Shown: one piece after another, positions 33,634 to 39,214 of the stretch
How the letters are laid out: every line of letters begins with the position of its first letter
How positions within the stretch are numbered: the stretch's first letter is position 1
Origin: Polaribacter sp.
GTDB lineage: Bacteria; Bacteroidota; Bacteroidia; Flavobacteriales; Flavobacteriaceae
DNA length: 39,214 bases
Direction: 5' to 3'
Assembly (NCBI GenBank): GCA_020740485.1
Contig: DYMN01000023.1
Span: forward strand, 1-39,214
Notes under the pieces: model-generated
Told to the model about the DNA's origin: nothing
Databases searched by the model: none
Seen by the model: only the letters and a program-made list of their open reading frames with translations
Position numbers and translations under genes: made by a program

Positions 33634-34212
33634 ATGAAATCAAAAATAATATATTTCGCTTTGATTGCTTTAATATTTTCTGCTTCATGTTCTTATTATG
33701 ATGATATTGATCTATATAGTAGAAATAAAATAATAAATGTGCCCAATCTCATTCATATAGAAACTTATAATCAATACCATTTGAACGATACACTGTTTGT
33801 AAATGTGAGTTTTTCGAGATATTTACCTGAAGAGGGTTACCCCGATTTATTAGATGTACATAAAACCACCTTGTCCGATACATTTTCGTATGGATGCGGT
33901 CTTTACAAAAAAACCGCTTACGATAATTGGGCATATTATGATGTAACCGGAAGTCTTATCGTTACAAAAGGGGTTTTTTATTATGATGACTTGGCTTCAT
34001 TATATAATCCGAACACCAAAAATTATGAATTGCGTTTTGGTATTCCACTTAAAGAAATTGGGGAGTTTAAACTCATCTTGAATAATGAATTGTTTTCAAA
34101 CGAATATGGTTATGATGCAAAGGGGGTCCCTTTAACCATTGTTACTTCGGTGGATAATCCGGGGGTTAATATACAGTATAACAATTCTGAATATACATTT
34201 CAAGTTAACTAA
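33634..34212 (+). CDS. Lipoprotein of unknown function in the FecR operon
   Basis: 192 aa. Lipobox FSASC gives Cys19. The mature protein is rich in Tyr, Asp and Asn and in predicted strands, resembling an immunoglobulin-like or transthyretin-like single domain. No motif recognised. It overlaps nothing but is 21 bp after the barrel gene and 6 bp before fecR, so it is almost certainly co-transcribed with the anti-sigma factor. It could be a surface ligand-binding partner; inference from position. Confidence 0.8.
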   Translation: MKSKIIYFALIALIFSASCSYYDDIDLYSRNKIINVPNLIHIETYNQYHLNDTLFVNVSFSRYLPEEGYPDLLDVHKTTLSDTFSYGCGLYKKTAYDNWAYYDVTGSLIVTKGVFYYDDLASLYNPNTKNYELRFGIPLKEIGEFKLILNNELFSNEYGYDAKGVPLTIVTSVDNPGVNIQYNNSEYTFQVN

Positions 34213-34218
34213 AGTATT

Positions 34219-35112
34219 ATGGATATTAACGAAAATATATTAAAATGGTTTAACGGTGAAATAACCGATGAAACGGCACAACAACTCCTTGCTGCTGAAG
34301 AATTTGAATTTTACAAAAAATTAAAAGAACGCACCGGACGGTTAGCGTTAAGCCCCGCTGATTTAGAAGCCAACTATAAGCAAATCCAACATAAAAAATC
34401 AAAAAAAGGCATCATTCCCTTGCGTCCTAAAACAAGATGGTTGCCTTATGTAGGCATAGCGGCTTCTTTGGCGCTTCTTTTTGGGTTGTATCAAGTTTTT
34501 TTCTATTCGCAACATTTGCAAACGGGGGTAGCAACTACCGAAACTTTAGCTTTACCCGATCATTCTATCGTAACCCTCGATGCCGGTTCTGAAATAAGCT
34601 ATGCCAACGCTTTTACACTCAACCGAAAATTAAAACTCAATGGAACTGCCTATTTTGAAGTGCAAAAAGGCAAGACTTTTACGGTTTGCACTGAGCAAGG
34701 CAGCGTCACAGTTTTAGGAACTAAATTCGATGTGATTTCTGCCCCCAATTACTTTCAAGTAAACTGCTATGAAGGTAAAGTAGAAGTAAATACGAAAGGA
34801 AAAAAAACAATATTGACTGCCGAAACGAGTTTAACGGCTAACGGATTGCACCAAAAAAAGGTTGACATTCATCACACTACACCGCAATGGATGTCGGGCA
34901 AAACTGTGTTTGAAAGTACGCCATACTCGGTAGTAATCCAATCATTGGAAAAGAGATTTGGGGTGTCCATAACTTTTCCTGAGCATTATAAAAATGGGCT
35001 ATTTACCGGCGGATTTCCACACGATAATTTAGATAAGGCGCTACAAGCCGTTACGCTGCCTTTAAATTTAAATTATACTATCAATAACAAAAATGTAAAT
35101 CTTCAACCCTAG
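34219..35112 (+). CDS. FecR-family anti-sigma factor
   Basis: 297 aa. A cytoplasmic N-terminus (about 1-70) binds the sigma factor. One membrane helix follows (about 74-93, LPYVGIAASLALLFGLYQVFF). The periplasmic FecR domain (about 105-200) contains LALPDHSIVTLDAGSEI and VLGTKFDV. A DUF4974-type domain (about 225-297) ends the protein. In FecIR systems it holds or activates the ECF factor in response to the STN domain of a TonB receptor; the candidate receptor is at 35405-37699. A hairpin terminator follows. Confidence 0.92.
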   Translation: MDINENILKWFNGEITDETAQQLLAAEEFEFYKKLKERTGRLALSPADLEANYKQIQHKKSKKGIIPLRPKTRWLPYVGIAASLALLFGLYQVFFYSQHLQTGVATTETLALPDHSIVTLDAGSEISYANAFTLNRKLKLNGTAYFEVQKGKTFTVCTEQGSVTVLGTKFDVISAPNYFQVNCYEGKVEVNTKGKKTILTAETSLTANGLHQKKVDIHHTTPQWMSGKTVFESTPYSVVIQSLEKRFGVSITFPEHYKNGLFTGGFPHDNLDKALQAVTLPLNLNYTINNKNVNLQP

Positions 35113-35145
35113 AGATGAAAATAAAAAAATTTGGTTAATTATGAC

Positions 35146-35190
35146 AACCACTAAATTTAGAGAGAAAGTTTCTTTAATTTAGTGGTTTTC
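35146..35190 (+). terminator. Hairpin after fecR
   Basis: AACCACTAAATT (35146-35157) and AATTTAGTGGTT (35176-35187) are perfect 12-bp reverse complements with an 18-base loop, followed by a short T-run. The stem is not GC-rich, so termination may be partial. Confidence 0.55.
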
Positions 35191-35244
35191 TAGCATCATT
35201 ACTAAAGAATATGATTTGACTAAATTGTAAGGAAATATTATTAG

Positions 35245-35262
35245 CCTGTCCTTCAGGACGGG
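35245..35262. repeat. Small palindrome CCTGTCCT-TC-AGGACGGG
   Basis: Eight-base arms with one G:T mismatch, GC-rich against an AT-rich background. It resembles the palindromic element at 37766-37787, which lies after the same TonB receptor gene. Confidence 0.55.
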
Positions 35263-35320
35263 AAAAATGTTAAAATTGATAAGTTTACTACTGCCAAATC
35301 TAATAGTATTTATACACAAA

Positions 35321-35351
35321 TTGTTAAGCTAAAATTTTTATATTAAATTTG
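35321..35351 (+). promoter_or_regulatory. Promoter of the STN-type TonB receptor
   Basis: TTG at 35321-35323, 20-base spacer, then TAAATTTG at 35344-35351. Transcription would begin near 35357. The box covers the upstream GTG (35351), ruling that start out and favouring ATG 35405. Confidence 0.55.
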
Positions 35352-35404
35352 TGAATCGTTTTCAAACTATGCTTAGTAAATTGAGTTTTTTAGTTAACCT
35401 GAAT

Positions 35405-37699
35405 ATGAACCCAAAACTTATTATTCTACTATTATTTTTATTTCATCAAAATCTTTTTTCTCAACAGAACAAAGCGATTGTTTTACATTTAAAAAAAGCT
35501 TCACTTAGTTCAAGTTTGGATATTATTGAACAAAAATTTAATGTAAAATACAATTATTTAGACAGCCTCCTAATTGATAAGAAAATTGATTTACCCAAGC
35601 GAAAATACACTTTAGTTCAAATCCACACAGCGATTGAATCGCAATTGGAACTTGAATTTACCAAAATTGAGGACGGTATTTATAGCATTTCTTTTGCAGA
35701 AGAAGCTGTTTATAATGAAGTGGAAATCCTTTCCGAAGTCATCGTTCAGAGTTACATTACCCAAGGGCTCAACAAACAATTAGGTAAAACCGTGTTATAT
35801 CCTAACAAATTTGAAATCCTTCCGGGCGTTACCGATGCCGATGTACTATTGATTTTACAACAATTGCCGGGCGTAATTAGTCCACACGAAACGGCTTCGG
35901 GTTTGAACGTGCGGGGTGGTAAAATAGACCAAAATCTCGTGCTTTGGGATGACATCCGCATTTATCATCAAGGGCACTTGTTTGGAATGATTTCCCCCTT
36001 TAATCCGGATGCAACGGACAAGGTAAATTTTTATTTCAAAGGAACACATCCCAAATTTGGCGAACGCATCTCGAGTATCATCGATTTAAAAACTTCAGAA
36101 GCAATTCCCGACCAAGCGCACATCAAAGCAGGCATCAATGGGCTAAACGCAGATTTTAAATTGCATATCCCTTTAGTTTCCAATACATTGAGTATTGAAA
36201 TTTCCGGTAGAAAATCTTACACCCAATGGTGGAATTCGCCTACTTTTAACCAATTTTCTAAAAAAGTATTTCAAAATTCAGCCTTTACTGATTTCACTTC
36301 GAGCAACACTTTTGGGTATGAAGATTATGCGGCAAAACTCAATTTCAAACTTAGAGAAAAAACAGCACTCTACTTCAGCGGTCTATTTATTGATAATCTA
36401 TTGAATTTCTCAACTCCATTGGAATCATCAGGAACAAAAATAGATGAGATGCAGATTCAAAATTACGGATTCAGTGGTAAATGGAACGAAAAATGGAATG
36501 AAAATTGGAACCACCTGCTGCAAATTAATTACTCCAATTACAACTTCATTTCTAATAATCAAAAGAATAAAGATGCTACATTTGAAAACTTTTCTAAACA
36601 AAATGCCATTGAAGACTACGAAATCGAATGGATGTTACATCACCGACACAGTGAATATTGGCAATTAGAATTAGGCTACCAAGGCTTACATCAAAAAGCA
36701 AATCACGCCTTTGTCGTTGCAACATCGAATTACATCTTGGATTTAGATCATAAAAACAGCCAAAACACTACGCACAGCAGCTTTTTACATTCTATAAACC
36801 AATGGAAAAGCTGGACAATGCAATCCGGATTGAGATTTTCTTTTTTTCAAACCCTTGACGCTTATGCTTTGGAACCCCGATTGCTCCTTCAAAATAAGCT
36901 TTCCAATCACTGGTCGCTTCAGTTTTCTTTTGAACAAAAAAGCCAACTGATGAATCAAATTCAAGAAAGTGTCAGTAGTGATTTAAGTTTGGAAAACTAT
37001 GTGTGGGGATTAGCCGACCAAAAGAAATATCCTATCGTCAGCGCTGACCAGATCACAGGCGGAATCACTTATAACCGCAAAAATTGGTTAATAGATTTAG
37101 ACCTATACAGGAAAGATATTAAAAACATCTCTTCTTTTTTATATGGTTTTTTCAATCGGTTTGACGCTGAAATTCACCAAGGAAATGGCTATGTCAACGG
37201 AATAGATTTCTTAATTCAAAAATCGATATTTTCTTGGAATGCTTCTGTAACTTATGCTTTTCTCGATGCCCAAAACAGATACGAAAACATCAATGCACAT
37301 CAATATTTTCCTTCAAATAGCGCTATACAACACGCTGTCAATGTGAACTTGAGTAAGAAGTGGGATTGGTTTACGCTAGCAGCAGGTTGGCATTGGCACA
37401 CAGGGAAACCCTATTTTACCTTCGATGCCAACAATAAAATTACCGGATTTAATGACAAAACCCTTCCTGATTATCACAGAATGGATGTGTCAGGGATTTT
37501 CAAACTCAATCATCAAAAAAAATGGAAAACTTCTATTGGGTTTTCTGTTTTAAATGTGTACAATCAAAAAAATATTTTGAGTAAAGAATACCAAAGACAA
37601 TATAATTCATTCGAATCTACTTTAAACAACCAATTGCAATTGGTGGAATATTACGCTTTAAACATCACGCCAAATGTGTTTTTTAAAATCAGTTTTTGA
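35405..37699 (+). CDS. TonB-dependent receptor with STN signalling domain
   Basis: 764 aa from ATG 35405. A signal peptide ends in LFSQ (about residue 20). Residues about 25-95 (IVLHLKKASLSSSLDIIEQK onward) form an STN domain, the part that contacts FecR in surface signalling. The plug follows (LLILQQLPGV, LNVRGGKIDQNLVLWDDI), then a barrel ending in FFKISF. The longer frame from GTG 35351 is rejected because the -7 box covers it. It is 292 bp after fecR with its own promoter. No SusD-like partner is present, unlike glycan systems. Ligand unknown. Confidence 0.92.
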   Translation: MNPKLIILLLFLFHQNLFSQQNKAIVLHLKKASLSSSLDIIEQKFNVKYNYLDSLLIDKKIDLPKRKYTLVQIHTAIESQLELEFTKIEDGIYSISFAEEAVYNEVEILSEVIVQSYITQGLNKQLGKTVLYPNKFEILPGVTDADVLLILQQLPGVISPHETASGLNVRGGKIDQNLVLWDDIRIYHQGHLFGMISPFNPDATDKVNFYFKGTHPKFGERISSIIDLKTSEAIPDQAHIKAGINGLNADFKLHIPLVSNTLSIEISGRKSYTQWWNSPTFNQFSKKVFQNSAFTDFTSSNTFGYEDYAAKLNFKLREKTALYFSGLFIDNLLNFSTPLESSGTKIDEMQIQNYGFSGKWNEKWNENWNHLLQINYSNYNFISNNQKNKDATFENFSKQNAIEDYEIEWMLHHRHSEYWQLELGYQGLHQKANHAFVVATSNYILDLDHKNSQNTTHSSFLHSINQWKSWTMQSGLRFSFFQTLDAYALEPRLLLQNKLSNHWSLQFSFEQKSQLMNQIQESVSSDLSLENYVWGLADQKKYPIVSADQITGGITYNRKNWLIDLDLYRKDIKNISSFLYGFFNRFDAEIHQGNGYVNGIDFLIQKSIFSWNASVTYAFLDAQNRYENINAHQYFPSNSAIQHAVNVNLSKKWDWFTLAAGWHWHTGKPYFTFDANNKITGFNDKTLPDYHRMDVSGIFKLNHQKKWKTSIGFSVLNVYNQKNILSKEYQRQYNSFESTLNNQLQLVEYYALNITPNVFFKISF

Positions 37700-37730
37700 T
37701 GATTGAGGTCAGTCTAAAAACTATTGATTT

Positions 37731-37822
37731 TGGGCTAAAGCCCGACAAGTTTGAGAATTTAAGTAGCCCCGCCCTTAAGGGCGGGGCAATTGATTTACGC
37801 GATTTGCAGGGCTTTAGCCACA
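37731..37822. repeat. Nested palindromic intergenic element
   Basis: GGGCTAAAGCCC (37732-37743) matches, inverted, the GGGCTTTAGCC near 37812-37822. Between them is a perfect 22-bp palindrome at 37766-37787 with nine-base arms GCCCCGCCC and GGGCGGGGC around TTAA. It is very GC-rich against the background and could fold into a cruciform or a strong two-level RNA hairpin between two convergent genes. It looks like a dispersed repeat. Confidence 0.75.
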
Positions 37823-37852
37823 TTAATAAAAATTATAGGCTGGTTTCACGAT

Positions 37853-39100
37853 TTATTGCTTCAAATTAGATGAGTTTCCCATTCCGTAACCAATCACTCG
37901 GTCATAACGGCTACCAAATTTGGAGTAATATACGATCACTTGATAATCGTTTTCGGTTTCATCAAAACTGCCGTTTAATTCAACCGAATTGATTTGATTT
38001 TTATTATCCAATGTGACAAAATTGTAGTTATAAAACCCTTGTTTGAGTAGTATTTTCGCTTGATAAATACCTAATTCCGGGTTATAAATCATCCGATTTT
38101 CATCGGTAAGTTGGTAATTGTTAAATGCACCGTAAACATATACTTGTTTATCAAAAAATTCATCCGCATCGAGCGAAAACGCAACCCGGCTATAATCCGC
38201 ATCGAGATTATTCTCTCTGCTTCCGGCTTTGTTTACCAAAAAATTCCCATTTATATCGGGGTAGTAAGTATAAGGGTCAAAAGCACGTTGCACGTCCGTA
38301 TATAGAATACTCTCATACAAATCTTTACCACTTATCACGGCTGCCACTCTAAAATTGGTCATCAACATTTCTTTGGTATCAAAATTTAAAAACTCATTAC
38401 CCCCAAAAAAAGCCGTTTCTGCGTCATACTTGTACAATAATTGATCGCCTCGAATAAACTGGGGTTTTAAGTCGTAAATGGCTGTTGAAAAATCAAAATT
38501 TTGCAATAGCATGGGCTTAATCTCGTCATACGGATTACTGATGTTCAAACCGGGATGATTGATAATGAATTGCACAGCTTGTTGTTCACTAATTACGCTC
38601 ACATCTCTGCGTTGATGCACAGAAACCCCTACCGTGGTAATAGGCTCATAAACAATAAAATATCTCGTAAATAGTACTTCATCATTATCATTTAAAACAG
38701 ATAATCTATAATTGCCACTGATCAAAAGTTGGGTTTGTTCATTGGGAATTTGAAAGTCGTAATGAGTGTAAAACTGCAACGTATTCACAGAGTTTTGATG
38801 CGCTCTAATTTGATCTTTCTGATAACCCCTTACAAATTCCGTTGATAATAAATCTGATGTCTTCCAATTTCGGTCGCAATGTTCTATAAAATAATAGTAA
38901 TCTTTTTCGTCGGCTTGTAAATCGTCAAATGAAACCTGCAACATTCCACTTTTTTGCATAATCGGATAAAATCCTTTTCCTTCATTCGTTTGTAAAACCA
39001 CCGTATTAATATAATCCGGCGGTAAAATAACTTCCTGACTTACTGAGATAAGATGGCTAAAAAACAACAAAAAGACTAAAAAAAAACGGTTTAAAAACAT
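37853..39100 (-). CDS. Type IX secretion plug protein (DUF5103)
   Basis: 415 aa from the ATG at 39100, beginning with signal peptide MFLNRFFLVFLLFFSHLISV; the longer start at 39145 would place extra residues before it, and a near -7 box (TATATTCG, 39120-39127) overlaps the extension. The mature protein has the DUF5103 pattern (YYYFIEHCDRNWKTSDL, YTHYDFQIPN). Members were named the plug of the SprA translocon in the type IX secretion system, closing the pore from the periplasmic side. This supports an organism with T9SS. Convergent with the TonB receptor gene. Confidence 0.9.
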   Translation of the reverse strand: MFLNRFFLVFLLFFSHLISVSQEVILPPDYINTVVLQTNEGKGFYPIMQKSGMLQVSFDDLQADEKDYYYFIEHCDRNWKTSDLLSTEFVRGYQKDQIRAHQNSVNTLQFYTHYDFQIPNEQTQLLISGNYRLSVLNDNDEVLFTRYFIVYEPITTVGVSVHQRRDVSVISEQQAVQFIINHPGLNISNPYDEIKPMLLQNFDFSTAIYDLKPQFIRGDQLLYKYDAETAFFGGNEFLNFDTKEMLMTNFRVAAVISGKDLYESILYTDVQRAFDPYTYYPDINGNFLVNKAGSRENNLDADYSRVAFSLDADEFFDKQVYVYGAFNNYQLTDENRMIYNPELGIYQAKILLKQGFYNYNFVTLDNKNQINSVELNGSFDETENDYQVIVYYSKFGSRYDRVIGYGMGNSSNLKQ

Positions 39101-39119
39101 TGTGAATCCTATTATCGTA

Positions 39120-39127
39120 CGAATATA
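39120..39127 (-). promoter_or_regulatory. Weak -7 element of the plug gene
   Basis: Minus strand TATATTCG has one mismatch to TAnnTTTG and lies 19 bases before ATG 39100. Confidence 0.35.
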
Positions 39128-39214
39128 CAACAAAAATAATTCCAAAATATTCTAGTTGATTGTTTGGTGCGTTATTTTCTTGATGTTGCTTCTTTTATAT
39201 GCTTTTTGCTAACG

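Noticed and set aside
1-39214. CRISPR arrays, insertion sequences, phage genes
   Set aside because: No spaced direct-repeat array, transposase, integrase or phage structural gene was recognised.

Overview
The window looks like the chromosome of a Flavobacteriaceae bacterium (Flavobacterium-like, phylum Bacteroidota). The DNA is AT-rich. Many genes are preceded by the Bacteroidota -7 element TAnnTTTG instead of a sigma-70 -10 box. The gene set includes a type IX secretion plug protein (DUF5103), a DUF2723/GT117 membrane protein, TonB-dependent receptors with flavobacterial N-terminal domains, a FecR with a DUF4974-type C-terminus, and a zeaxanthin-type carotenoid cluster. No phage, insertion sequence or CRISPR array was seen.

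Layout. 1-759: a MntA/HepT (MNT/HEPN) toxin-antitoxin pair. 1053-9223: polA, a secreted basic protein, a thioredoxin-fold protein without CXXC, a polysaccharide deacetylase and the DUF2723 protein. 9534-11328: tRNA-Gln, an unlisted 54-aa ORF and a sulfide:quinone oxidoreductase-like flavoprotein. 11560-21033: one long minus-strand block that reads, in transcription order, carH-like B12/MerR regulator, crtI, crtB, a small exported protein, crtZ, crtY-type cyclase, TonB-dependent receptor, a second mntA, a frameshifted hepT and a DNA photolyase. 21109-26490: housekeeping genes truA, a ZIP transporter, mce, ftsX, DUF3098, uppP and truB. 26732-28409: a secreted nuclease-like protein and a small barrel protein. 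28495-37699: a divergent AraC regulator facing a Kazal-domain lipoprotein, a serpin lipoprotein, an ECF sigma factor, a barrel protein, a lipoprotein, a FecR anti-sigma factor and an STN-domain TonB receptor. 37853-39100: the T9SS plug protein.

How the genes work together. The carotenoid block is best read as a light-response unit. The regulator has the complete cobalamin-binding signature of CarH, and the crtI promoter carries an 8-bp inverted repeat laid across its -7 box, a natural operator candidate. Carotenoid synthesis and DNA photolyase would then be two outputs of one light cue. The 28.5-37.7 kb block is the most unusual part of the window. Two unrelated families of serine-protease inhibitor, both predicted lipoproteins, are followed 6 bp later by an ECF sigma factor. 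Its likely anti-sigma factor and a signalling-type TonB receptor lie just downstream. I infer a surface-sensing circuit that controls protease-inhibitor display. A 15-bp direct repeat with a 23-bp period lies between the AraC gene and the Kazal gene and is a candidate AraC operator.

Limits: everything was read by eye. Promoters and operators are pattern matches, and family names rest on motifs recognised in the translations.
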